A stretch of 64,000 nucleotides of DNA from Pedobacter kyonggii (GTDB lineage: Bacteria; Bacteroidota; Bacteroidia; Sphingobacteriales; Sphingobacteriaceae). Made by a program: the position numbers and the translations under genes. A model generated the notes under the pieces. It was not told the origin of the DNA. It did no database searches and was given only the letters and a program-made list of their open reading frames with translations. Of the stretch, positions 54,252-62,355 are shown in pieces. Location: positions 248,001-312,000 of the forward strand of contig NZ_SIXF01000002.1 in NCBI RefSeq assembly GCF_004310665.1. The letters run 5' to 3'. The stretch's first letter is position 1; every line of letters begins with the position of its first letter.

Positions 54252-54820
54252 GACTCTCAATTTTGACGATATATCGCTACCTATGATTTGCAACGTCTTA
54301 AAGCGCACATATGATGATTTTGCATTTTCGAATTCGAACAGTAACCTTCTCAAGGTACTCTTCGCCAACTTTAACTAATAAATCTCCTCAAAAACATCTT
54401 TAGAAGTCGGCGATATATCAATCCTAGTTTCTGATTCAGCGATATGTCGCAATATAAAAAATTGATTAATATTTATGTAAACTGCTTAATATCAGTATGT
54501 TGATTGTTGTGGCACGGTTTTGTGTTATGAGTTGCCGTCGAGCAGGAATGGACCGAAGAGTAGGTGTTAACAAGGATCTATTCTTCCGATAATAGCAGAT
54601 TGCTGCACATGATCAAACCTGGACTTATGAGCTAAAAACACTAAGTAGGTTTTTCGAGCAGTTATTTACAAAGTGAAGTAGCAGCGTATTGCTATATGGT
54701 TGTTTTGTGATACCAAAAACAAAAGGCAACAGCTAGCCGTCCGGCTGAACACAAATAGTGGGAGCGATTAACATCCTTGAATAATTAAACAAATTCAATT
54801 ATAACTTAAATCAAAAGGAA
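54252..54820. other. Divergent regulatory region between AAA+ regulator and alpha/beta hydrolase
   Basis: No gene. Three palindrome-like sites: CGATATATCG (54267-54276), CGATATATCA (54411-54420), GCGATATGTCGC (54439-54450). TGGCACGGTTTTGTG (54510-54524) resembles a sigma-54 -24/-12 element with imperfect spacing and lies about 310 bases before the hydrolase ATG. Confidence 0.5.
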
Positions 54821-55723
54821 ATGGAAAAGTTAGTTTTAGCAATTGGTATACTGATGACTTTTGGTCAATCAGGCTTTGCGCAGGCAGAAAGAATCCCGGC
54901 ATCAGCCGGAAGGCAGGAATACATAGAGGTAGAAAAGAACGTGCGCCTGCATGTAACCGACCTGGGTGAGGGCCAGCCGATCGTATTGATACATGGATGG
55001 CCTTTGAGTGATGCCATGTATGAACATCAGTATCAATACCTGTCCCGAAAAGGCTTTAGGGTCATTGGAATCACGCTGAGGGGTTTTGGAAAATCTGACA
55101 AACCTTATGGGAAATACGGCTTTGATGTTTTTTCGGATGACATCAAGGTCGTGCTGGAAAAGCTCCAGATCAAAAATGCTGTCCTGGGAGGTTTTTCAAT
55201 GGGTGGGGCCGTGGTGGTTCATTACCTGACGAAGTACAATGCGGCGCACGTTGCTAAACTGGCCTTGTTTGCCGCTGCAGCGCCATCTTGGAAGCAGCGC
55301 GAAGGTTTTCCCTATGGCATATCCGATGAAGCTGCACAGGGCTTGATCAAGCAGACCATTACAGCCCGGCAGGACCTGATCGCTGGTTTCGGCGGCGCCT
55401 TTGCGGCAAAGGAAGGGAGCATCTCAAAAAATGTGGAGAAATGGCTGGAGAGCATAAACCTGGAGGCATCGCCTTATGCCATGACCGAGTCAATCACTGC
55501 CCTGGGAGACCTTGACTTGCGCGATGAGCTGATAAAAATCAAGATCCCTGTAGCCATTTTTCATGGAACCCAGGATAAGTTATGTGATTTCGTGTTTGCC
55601 GAGCTATTGAACAAGGGCATCAAGAACTCTTACCTGGTAAGGTTTGAAAAAAGCGGTCATGCCCTGTTTGTAGAGGAGGCGGACAAATTTAATTCAGAAC
55701 TGGAAAAGTTCGCAAGGCAATAA
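54821..55723 (+). CDS. Secreted alpha/beta hydrolase (non-heme haloperoxidase-like)
   Basis: 300 residues. Signal peptide (LVLAIGILMTFGQSGFAQ), oxyanion HGWPLSDAMYEHQ, nucleophile Ser126 in LGGFSMGGAVVVHYL, Asp in IPVAIFHGTQDKLC, His in FEKSGHALFVEEADKF: a complete triad. The sequence is closest in pattern to non-heme chloroperoxidase/esterase-type hydrolases, normally cytosolic; here it is exported. First gene of the G+C-richer block. Confidence 0.88.
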   Translation: MEKLVLAIGILMTFGQSGFAQAERIPASAGRQEYIEVEKNVRLHVTDLGEGQPIVLIHGWPLSDAMYEHQYQYLSRKGFRVIGITLRGFGKSDKPYGKYGFDVFSDDIKVVLEKLQIKNAVLGGFSMGGAVVVHYLTKYNAAHVAKLALFAAAAPSWKQREGFPYGISDEAAQGLIKQTITARQDLIAGFGGAFAAKEGSISKNVEKWLESINLEASPYAMTESITALGDLDLRDELIKIKIPVAIFHGTQDKLCDFVFAELLNKGIKNSYLVRFEKSGHALFVEEADKFNSELEKFARQ

Positions 55724-55918
55724 TAAGTTAGGCCGGGGACCTAGGCAGTCCCAGGGGAAAAGACCGCCAAGCAAACATAATTTAATTACTTCTTGAAACT
55801 CAACATGATGCAAACCGCAATGAACTTATCAGACATGGCCCCGGTGATAGACCCATGGCAAAGTAGTCGGACTTTAGGGGTAGAAAACCATTCAAAGGCC
55901 AGCGAGCAGGGTAACGTG

Positions 55919-56527
55919 ATGAAAACCCTATTCGATTACATCAGGCAATACACGGGAATTGAACTCTCGCTCGATGAACAGGCGCAGCTGCACCAAGCAT
56001 TCAAATACCGTGTGGTCAGGCGTAGGCAATTTCTGCTGCAGGAGGGTGATCTTTGCCGTTACATCAGTTTTGTGCTCAGTGGGGCTCTGAGGATGTTCTC
56101 GGTCAATGAAAGAGGCCATGAATCTGTGGTTGAATTCAACCTTGAGGGCACCTGGGCCATGGACAAAGAGAGCATAAGCCTTCGACAGCCCAGCCGATAT
56201 AATATCGAAGCGATCGAAAACTCCCATGTACTGCAGATCGCTGCCCCACAGCTGGATGTGCTGGGTGCCAATATCCCTGCAATTAGGGAGATGGTACAAC
56301 GCCAGCATACCGAAAACGCCATCGCCACTCAAAAGAGAATCCATGCGGCAATCAGCATGAGCGCAGAGGAACGTTACCATGACCTTTTGCGGTTCAACCC
56401 AGAGTTCAGCCAGAGGTTCCCCCAGGCCATGCTGGCATCCTATCTGGGAATTAAGGCGGAAACCTTGAGCAGGTTGCGAAATCGTCGAAACGGCGTTGCT
56501 TCAATAAATGGGATAACTAATGGATAA
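55919..56527 (+). CDS. Crp/Fnr-family transcriptional regulator
   Basis: 202 residues from ATG 55919 (MKTLFDYIRQYTGIELSLDE), the normal Crp length; ATGs at 55805/55808 and a TTG at 55793 would add a non-homologous 37-42-residue tail. Beta-roll: RRRQFLLQEGDLCRYISFVL SGALRMFSV; HTH: FPQAMLASYLGIKAETLSRL R. Related to the regulator at 59227 (both have RQFLLQEGD / RQYFLQQGD and RYxI(D/E)AxEN). Likely local control of this cluster. Confidence 0.85.
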   Translation: MKTLFDYIRQYTGIELSLDEQAQLHQAFKYRVVRRRQFLLQEGDLCRYISFVLSGALRMFSVNERGHESVVEFNLEGTWAMDKESISLRQPSRYNIEAIENSHVLQIAAPQLDVLGANIPAIREMVQRQHTENAIATQKRIHAAISMSAEERYHDLLRFNPEFSQRFPQAMLASYLGIKAETLSRLRNRRNGVASINGITNG

Positions 56528-56556
56528 AGCTGCTCCATAAACCGGGCCTATTAAAG

Positions 56557-58110
56557 ATGGAAAAAGACAAAAATCATTCATTGCATAAGAACATGAAAAA
56601 AAGCAAAAACCCAATAAACCATAGAAAACTGGCACCTGAGCTCAAGGGAACCGCAAGCACCAAACCCATTGCCGGGGCAAGAAATGGTCTTTTTTCATGC
56701 CATGTTAGCTTATCATTACGGCTGTTGTTTTTTCTCATGAGCTATTGTTCACCTGGGGTTATAAGGGCGCAGGTATTGGATTCTGTCAACACCGGTCCGC
56801 TACCGGATGCAGCCGAAGAGTTTTGGCCAAGGGCAAGCGGTGGCAGGGATACACTGAGGTGGTATGGGAAAATCAAACACATGGGCATCAACCATGGCAG
56901 GGGTTCTGTTGGCATTGGCGTTTCGCTGAGGGAAGGTTATGAGTTTTTCGACAATTACCTATGGGGAATTGGGCCCCAGGATGACAATGGATTCCATCAG
57001 CACCGCGGGCTGGTAACCGCCGATGTGCGATGGAACCGTACCCTCAGGGTGTTCTCCGAGGTGCAAAGCGGCTTTATCAGTGGCAGGAATGGAGGGGCAA
57101 GGCCGGTGCAGGACCTTAACAAGCTTGTCGTGAACCAATTGTTCGCAGAAATAACCGTTTTTAAGGCTGCCTATGGCATTGGCTCGCTTAGGGTGGGCAA
57201 GCAGGCGCTGAACTATGGGGTTGGATCCTTGCTGGATGTGCGCGATATCAACGTGCGCAGGACTTTTTTGGGATATAAATTGGTGCTCAAGGGCACAGAT
57301 TGGAGGCTGGATGCGTTTTACATGAACCCGCTAGATATCAGGGATGGCTTTTTTGATGACAGGGTAAACCGCAGGGAGAGGATCGCTGGCCTTTGGCATA
57401 CGATTTTCAGCCCCGGGAAGTGGAAGCCCCTTCGCAGACTGGACCTTTATTATCTTTATTTTAGCAGTGATTTCAGTCAGTACAACAAGGTGGCAGGGGA
57501 AGAAAAGCGAAGTACGGTGGGTTTCCTTTCCGAACTACACGGGGGAAACTGGACGAACTTTCTTGGCGCTGACTTGCAGTTTGGGAAACTGGCCGACCAG
57601 AGGATCCGCTCATGGAAGCTAATGGGGACGGTAAATTACAGCTTTGGGCATGTTCCTCTTAAGCCAACCCTGGGGGGTCAAATGGCCATCTCAAGCGGGG
57701 ATAAAAGCCCAGATGATAACCAGATGCAAACCTTCAACCCAATTTATCCCAAGGGGCTGTATTATGGGTTCGTGGATAATGCGGGTTCGGTAAACCTGAT
57801 CATCTTCCATCCCAAATGTGACTTTCGCATCTCTGCCAGGACAACGCTGTCGCTGAACTATTATAGGTTTTGGAGGGCTCGGGCGTCTGATGGCCTATAT
57901 TCGACCCCAGGTAGATTTCTTCTTGCCCCCAACAATCCATCAAGATCCGTTGGGTGGATGGGCGATATTGTGGCAGGCCATGCGATCAACAGCCACCTTA
58001 GTTTCAGTGCGGTAACAAGCTACTATAAAAGGGGGGCTTTTCTAAGGGCAACCCCATCTACCCCCGGTGACATTTTTTATTTTGGGATCCGCTCGGCCCT
58101 TAGTTTTTAA
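56557..58110 (+). CDS. Alginate-export-domain outer-membrane beta-barrel protein
   Basis: 517 residues. A polar ~45-residue N-terminal extension, then an export signal (LSLRLLFFLMSYCSPGVIRA Q) and the alginate-export (AlgE-like) barrel: VTADVRWNRTLRVFSEVQSG FISG, GSLRVGKQALNYGVGSLLDV RD, LDAFYMNPLDIRDGFFDD, ending in FYFGIRSALSF. In Bacteroidota such proteins are often found beside sugar or redox enzymes without alginate genes; substrate unknown. The internal ATG at codon 13 would shorten the odd extension. Confidence 0.8.
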   Translation: MEKDKNHSLHKNMKKSKNPINHRKLAPELKGTASTKPIAGARNGLFSCHVSLSLRLLFFLMSYCSPGVIRAQVLDSVNTGPLPDAAEEFWPRASGGRDTLRWYGKIKHMGINHGRGSVGIGVSLREGYEFFDNYLWGIGPQDDNGFHQHRGLVTADVRWNRTLRVFSEVQSGFISGRNGGARPVQDLNKLVVNQLFAEITVFKAAYGIGSLRVGKQALNYGVGSLLDVRDINVRRTFLGYKLVLKGTDWRLDAFYMNPLDIRDGFFDDRVNRRERIAGLWHTIFSPGKWKPLRRLDLYYLYFSSDFSQYNKVAGEEKRSTVGFLSELHGGNWTNFLGADLQFGKLADQRIRSWKLMGTVNYSFGHVPLKPTLGGQMAISSGDKSPDDNQMQTFNPIYPKGLYYGFVDNAGSVNLIIFHPKCDFRISARTTLSLNYYRFWRARASDGLYSTPGRFLLAPNNPSRSVGWMGDIVAGHAINSHLSFSAVTSYYKRGAFLRATPSTPGDIFYFGIRSALSF

Positions 58111-58347
58111 CCAGCTTGTCCCCAGGCAATCATGCAAACGGGGTAGGGCCTTCGCCGGGCCAGGCACTGGGGTCAAGGCAGTCCATTATCGATGGACAGG
58201 AACCAGTTGCATTGTCCACGTTTAAAAGTAATGCCCCCGACCAAAAGCGATGGAACATTGATAATTATCAACATTACTTTTTGCCTTATGTCATCGTCCA
58301 GGTAGGTGATTCTCCACAAATTTGCTTCATACTTAAAATTTAAAAAC
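58111..58347. other. Intergenic spacer before the isochorismatase-like gene
   Basis: G+C-rich first half with small inverted repeats (e.g. TCCAT-TATCG-ATGGA near 58181-58195); no gene. Confidence 0.35.
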
Positions 58348-59091
58348 ATGAAAACAATTCTTAACAAAATCAAATCTGGTCTCGCTTTGAGAACTGCACT
58401 TATCCTACTTTTAGTCGCAGGCTCTTCAAGCCTGAAGGCACAGAACAATCCAAAAGCGGGCTTGGGGGCTTTATTGACCCCGGATAATTGCGCGCTGCTG
58501 TTGATCGACCACCAACCCTTCCAGTTTACCGCATTGCTTAGCCATCCTCCGCAGACGATCATCAACAATACCTTGTCCCTGGCAAAGACGGCAAAGGTTT
58601 TCAATGTCCCAACATTGCTTACCACGGTTATCGAGGAAAGGGGAGGTTTTATCTTCCAGCAGTTGCAGGACGTGTTCCCTGAGCAAAAACCGATCAACCG
58701 TACCTTCATCAATGCATGGGAGGACAAAAAAGTAACGGATTGGGTAAAGAAAACCGGTAAGAAGAAAATTGTCATTGCAGGCCTTTGGACAGAGATATGT
58801 GTGGCAATGCCGGCGCTTCAGGCTTTGGGAGAAGGATATGAAGTATATGTTGTCGCCGATGCAAGCGGGGGCAACAGTCCTGAGAGCCATGAAATGGCCA
58901 TGCTCCGCATGATCCAGGCTGGTGTGGTGCCGATTACCGCTGGGGTATTTCAGGCTGAACTTCAGCGCGATTGGGCAAGGACAGAAACTGCCAACAAACT
59001 TGGTCCGATCCTGATCGAGCATGGAGGTTCTACAGGCACCAGTTTTGCATGGGAACTGCAATTGCTTGCTGCTCCAAAAGCCAAGAACTAG
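58348..59091 (+). CDS. Isochorismatase-family cysteine hydrolase with signal peptide
   Basis: 247 residues. Signal peptide (LALRTALILLLVAGSSSLKA Q) followed by a complete isochorismatase-like (YcaC-type) domain: Asp54 in ALLLIDHQPFQF, Lys in KKKIVIAGLWTE, Cys151 in TEICVAMPALQALGEG. The Asp-Lys-Cys triad indicates hydrolysis of amides or similar; natural substrates of YcaC-type proteins are unknown. Close paralogue at 62356 lacks the signal peptide. Strong terminator 23 bases after the stop. Confidence 0.88.
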   Translation: MKTILNKIKSGLALRTALILLLVAGSSSLKAQNNPKAGLGALLTPDNCALLLIDHQPFQFTALLSHPPQTIINNTLSLAKTAKVFNVPTLLTTVIEERGGFIFQQLQDVFPEQKPINRTFINAWEDKKVTDWVKKTGKKKIVIAGLWTEICVAMPALQALGEGYEVYVVADASGGNSPESHEMAMLRMIQAGVVPITAGVFQAELQRDWARTETANKLGPILIEHGGSTGTSFAWELQLLAAPKAKN

Positions 59092-59113
59092 ACCTTAAGG
59101 GTAACCTACCTGT

Positions 59114-59147
59114 AAAGCTCCGGGATTATTTTCCGGAGCTTTTTTTG
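59114..59147 (+). terminator. Rho-independent terminator
   Basis: AAAGCTCCGG (59114-59123) and CCGGAGCTTT (59133-59142) form a 10-bp stem followed by TTTTT. Confidence 0.85.
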
Positions 59148-59212
59148 TCGATCGACCTGGCCAGAGAAGAGAGGGTTTTGAGATTTTTTTATGGTACTGT
59201 GCGCTTTAATTT

Positions 59213-59220
59213 TAACTTTG
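59213..59220 (+). promoter_or_regulatory. -7 box (TAACTTTG) of the second Crp-family gene
   Basis: TAACTTTG, 6 bases before ATG 59227 and downstream of an in-frame ATG at 59191, which therefore cannot be the start; the transcript from here would be nearly leaderless unless ATG 59275 is used. Confidence 0.5.
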
Positions 59221-59226
59221 CTGTTG

Positions 59227-59808
59227 ATGCATGAATCTTTAATTTCATATATTAACAACTACTCGGGTGAGGTAATGAGCATGGCTGAGGAGCAGCTCAT
59301 CACAAGGACCTTCGTTCCCAAGGTGCTCAGGAAACGCCAGTACTTTTTGCAGCAGGGTGACGTGTGTAAATATTTCTGTTTCATCGTAAGGGGAGCCATG
59401 CGGCAGTACAGCGTGGATGAAAGGGGAGTTGAGCATGTCATTCAACTGGGCATTGAAAACTGGTGGATGGGCGACCGAGAGAGCTTTGTGATGTTAAAGC
59501 CCTCGTCCTATAACATAGATGCCTGGGAAAACTGTGAGCTGCTGACCATCACCCAAGCTGATGTGGTCAGCCTCGCCCAGCAGATACCGGCCGTTAGTTC
59601 CATGATACGATCAATGGATGAGAAGAACTCGATTTCCAACCAAAGGCGCATCAATTCCACGATCAGTCACTCGGCAGAAAACCGATATGCGAATTTTTTG
59701 AGGGAACATCCCGACCTTTTGCAGCGCTTTCCCCTGCATGTGATCGCCTCATTCCTTGGTATTGCCAAGGAAACCCTTAGCAGGGTCCGTAAGAACCCTC
59801 TGCTTTAG
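59227..59808 (+). CDS. Crp/Fnr-family transcriptional regulator
   Basis: 193 residues from ATG 59227; ATG 59275 (MSMAEEQLITR) is an alternative. cNMP-type beta-roll: LRKRQYFLQQGDVCKYFCFI VRGAMRQYSVDERG, MGDRESFVMLKPSSYNIDAW E; HTH: FPLHVIASFLGIAKETLSRV RK. Similar to the 55919 regulator, suggesting a duplicated pair flanking the barrel and hydrolase genes. Isolated by the terminator upstream. Confidence 0.85.
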   Translation: MHESLISYINNYSGEVMSMAEEQLITRTFVPKVLRKRQYFLQQGDVCKYFCFIVRGAMRQYSVDERGVEHVIQLGIENWWMGDRESFVMLKPSSYNIDAWENCELLTITQADVVSLAQQIPAVSSMIRSMDEKNSISNQRRINSTISHSAENRYANFLREHPDLLQRFPLHVIASFLGIAKETLSRVRKNPLL

Positions 59809-59977
59809 TGGGTTCCATTTCAGGCGATCTGGGTTGCCCTTAGCCCATTTTTTATCGCCGGCCTTTTATTCCCTTTTGACCTTCAGGTACATTGCTCTTT
59901 GTCCGGGTAGGAAACTATTGACTTATGTCAAGGTTTTAATTTAATATTTATCATCGTTTTGCCCCTGTCCTAGGCTG

Positions 59978-59985
59978 TAGATTTG
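59978..59985 (+). promoter_or_regulatory. Promoter (-33 TTTG, -7 TAGATTTG) of the SDR/SnoaL/pirin operon
   Basis: TAGATTTG matches TAnnTTTG; TTTG at 59958-59961 is 16 bases upstream, near the Bacteroidota -33 spacing. The ATG at 60008 follows 22 bases later. Confidence 0.55.
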
Positions 59986-60007
59986 AACATACTTAAACAT
60001 ATTAAAG

Positions 60008-60871
60008 ATGGAAATGATCAACACCAGGTCGGTGGCAATAACAGGTTCGGGAAGTGGACTGGGCAGGGAACTTGCCCTTGGATTCCTGAAAAAGGGATAC
60101 AGAGTCTTCGGTACTGTACTAAACCCCGAAGAGCTCAACGCTTTTGAGAATGTGCCCAACAGGGACCGCCTGCTACTTTCCCTGACCGACATCACAAGCG
60201 CTGAGCAGGTTGCCCAGTGGCACGGGAAGGTTTCGGACCTACTTTCGGGCCGGGGCCTGGACCTTTTGGTAAACAATGCAGGGGTGCTTACCCCCGGACC
60301 AATGGAAGCGCTGTCTATCGAGGCCATCCGACTGGAATTCGATATCAATGTAATTGGAAGTATCCGCGTTGCAAATACGTTTCTGCCACTTTTAAGAAGG
60401 GCAAAAGGGCGGATTGTCCAGATTGGTTCTATGACCGGTACATTTGCCATCCCCTTCAGCGGGCCTTCCAGCGCCTCTAAGGCTGCAATGGAATCTTTTG
60501 CAGATGTCTATAGGGAAGAGCTTCGGCCATTCGGCGTAGATTTCATCATGGTACAACCAGGTAATATGCTCACCAGCGGACCGGCAAAGACTGCCGCTCA
60601 GTTGAAGCATATCCTTGATACGCTCAGTCCTGAGCTAAGGTCATTGTATGGTGACAGGTTCGAACGCTTTTCTGGCAAGTTGAACGCCATGCAGGCAGGC
60701 GGACTTCCAGCGGCCATCGCTGCCGGAATGATCATTGGCGTGGCCGAACAGGTACCGGCTCCAATCCGCGTGCCCATTGGGGAGGATGCCCAGGCTCTGC
60801 TCAGGATGGTCAAGGAAAATCCAGACCAATACATCGATGGCTTTCGTGCCAAGATGCTGGACATAGATTAA
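60008..60871 (+). CDS. SDR-family oxidoreductase with Tyr-to-Ser change at the active site
   Basis: 287 residues. TGSGSGLGRELALGFLKKGY (cofactor loop), VNNAGVLTPGPMEAL, active-site Ser in QIGSMTGTFAIPF. The YxxxK motif reads SSASK (Ser154, Lys158), so the proton-donating Tyr is replaced by Ser through what could be a single-base change. The C-terminal half resembles the 17-beta-HSD/'SDR family' proteins with PGNMLTSGPAKT. Catalysis may be reduced. First gene of an operon with a SnoaL-like gene and a pirin. Confidence 0.82.
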   Translation: MEMINTRSVAITGSGSGLGRELALGFLKKGYRVFGTVLNPEELNAFENVPNRDRLLLSLTDITSAEQVAQWHGKVSDLLSGRGLDLLVNNAGVLTPGPMEALSIEAIRLEFDINVIGSIRVANTFLPLLRRAKGRIVQIGSMTGTFAIPFSGPSSASKAAMESFADVYREELRPFGVDFIMVQPGNMLTSGPAKTAAQLKHILDTLSPELRSLYGDRFERFSGKLNAMQAGGLPAAIAAGMIIGVAEQVPAPIRVPIGEDAQALLRMVKENPDQYIDGFRAKMLDID

Positions 60872-60897
60872 AACCACAATTAAAATCACAATTAAAA

Positions 60898-61296
60898 ATG
60901 AAAAATCCAGAAGAAAACAAAGCTTTGGTGTTGCGCTTTTTCAATGCCATTGAGAACAAGGACCTAGGGGTCTTTGATCAGATCGTATCAGAACACTATA
61001 ATGACCACCTTGCCGGTCAGAAGCCAGGCAGAGAGGTACTCAAAAACTACTTCAAAGGCTTGCATGATGCCTTTAGTGACTTGAGGCTACCTATTTCTGC
61101 AATCATCAGCGAAGGGGACAAGGTGGCGGTCTATAATCGCGTCCAAGGGGTGCATACAGGCGACTATGGTCCCTTCAAGGCAAAATTCAACAACGTGGAT
61201 GCAGAAGCTTTCCAGTTGTACCGTATCGAAAATGGACAGTTGGCCGAGCATTGGGAGGTTGCCGATTTCCATACCCTGCTCAGCCAGATACAGTAA
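60898..61296 (+). CDS. SnoaL-like/ester cyclase-family protein (NTF2 fold)
   Basis: 132 residues: ENKALVLRFFNAIENKDLGV FDQIV, HYNDHLAGQKPGREVLKNYF KGLHDAFSDLRLPI, VAVYNRVQGVHTGDYG, IENGQLAEHWEVAD. Standard SnoaL-type layout including HxGxxxG-like and the final WEVAD strand. Ring closure of polyketides is known for some members; here more likely a small-molecule binder or isomerase. 26 bases after the SDR gene. Confidence 0.85.
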   Translation: MKNPEENKALVLRFFNAIENKDLGVFDQIVSEHYNDHLAGQKPGREVLKNYFKGLHDAFSDLRLPISAIISEGDKVAVYNRVQGVHTGDYGPFKAKFNNVDAEAFQLYRIENGQLAEHWEVADFHTLLSQIQ

Positions 61297-61323
61297 TAGG
61301 CTTTAACCTTAACGATTCCAAAA

Positions 61324-62205
61324 ATGAAAAAGAACATAACCTATTCCACCCTTGGCAAAAGGGCGGACATCGGAGAGATGGTGATCTACCGCCTTCTTCC
61401 CAATGCCCTGCAAAAGATGATCGGATCATTTTTCTTCCTTGACTACATTGCACCGGTTCTCCACAGTGAGGACGAGCCGGTGAAAAATGCAGGTACCGGT
61501 GCCCATCCCCATAGGGGGATAGCCACATTAAGCTATATCCTGGCGGGTGAAGATGAGCACTTTGACAGCGTAGGCAACTATGCAAGGGTTCACTCTGGTG
61601 GCATTCAGTGGATGAAGGCGGGCAAGGGAATCATCCATGATGAGACCTTGAATCCTGACACTTTTACCCATAGCCGCCTGACCCAAGGATTCCAGTTCTG
61701 GATCAATCTCCCTGCTGCACACAAGACGGATCCACCCGAATACATTGCCGTTCAGGGAGCAGATGTCCCAGTGGCTGAGCTTGATGCAAATGGTAGTTGG
61801 CTGAAGGTGATCGTTGGTGGGTACATGGGCCTGCGCTCGGTCATTCCCGATTACCAGAAACAGTGGCTTTATCATTTGCACCTTGCTCCAAATGCCGGTT
61901 TTTCTTTATCTCTTGCCCAAGGAGAGGAATCTGCCGCGGTGCTGGTGAATTCCTTTGCCCATATCAACGATGTGAAAATCAATAGCTCAGAAATTGTCCA
62001 TTTTGATCTTTCCCAAGGGGATATTGAAGTAAGCAATGGCAATGACCATTTTGTTGATGTGCTGCTTTTTGGCGGAGAGCCCTACACCGAGCCTGTAGTG
62101 GCAGAGGGCCCCTTTGTCATGAATACCCAACAGGAGATCATACAGGCATACCATGACTTTCACGCCAATAAATATGGTACGATAGATTACTCGATCAAGT
62201 CGTAG
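61324..62205 (+). CDS. Pirin-family cupin protein
   Basis: 293 residues with two cupin domains. Metal site: HPHRGIATLSYILAGEDEHF and VHSGGIQWMKAGKGIIHDE (His and Glu ligands of the N-terminal cupin). Known pirins bind Fe and some have quercetinase activity or act in redox sensing. Last gene of the SDR/SnoaL/pirin operon, 27 bases after SnoaL. Confidence 0.9.
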   Translation: MKKNITYSTLGKRADIGEMVIYRLLPNALQKMIGSFFFLDYIAPVLHSEDEPVKNAGTGAHPHRGIATLSYILAGEDEHFDSVGNYARVHSGGIQWMKAGKGIIHDETLNPDTFTHSRLTQGFQFWINLPAAHKTDPPEYIAVQGADVPVAELDANGSWLKVIVGGYMGLRSVIPDYQKQWLYHLHLAPNAGFSLSLAQGEESAAVLVNSFAHINDVKINSSEIVHFDLSQGDIEVSNGNDHFVDVLLFGGEPYTEPVVAEGPFVMNTQQEIIQAYHDFHANKYGTIDYSIKS

Positions 62206-62234
62206 CCCAATCAATTTCTTAAAAACTATAGATC

Positions 62235-62303
62235 ATGTCTAAAATACTAATCATCATTTCAAGCCCGCGTCGCCAGACCTTATGCAATAAACCGATTCAG
62301 TAA
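62235..62303 (+). pseudogene. N-terminal remnant of a flavodoxin-fold NAD(P)H oxidoreductase
   Basis: MSKILIIISSPRRQTLCNKP I Q and stop (22 residues): the first strand and phosphate loop (KILIIxxSPR) of flavodoxin-like NADPH:FMN/quinone reductases, then nothing. The rest of the gene has been lost; the intact isochorismatase-like gene starts 53 bases downstream. Short, so the family call is tentative. Confidence 0.45.
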
Positions 62304-62355
62304 CACTTTGAGCACTAGCAATCAAATCATTAACAAATTAAAAAAACTATTAACA

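Noticed and set aside
55928-56380. Minus-strand frames opposite the Crp and isochorismatase-like genes
   Set aside because: Antisense shadows of strongly supported genes in the G+C-richer block, where long antisense frames arise easily.
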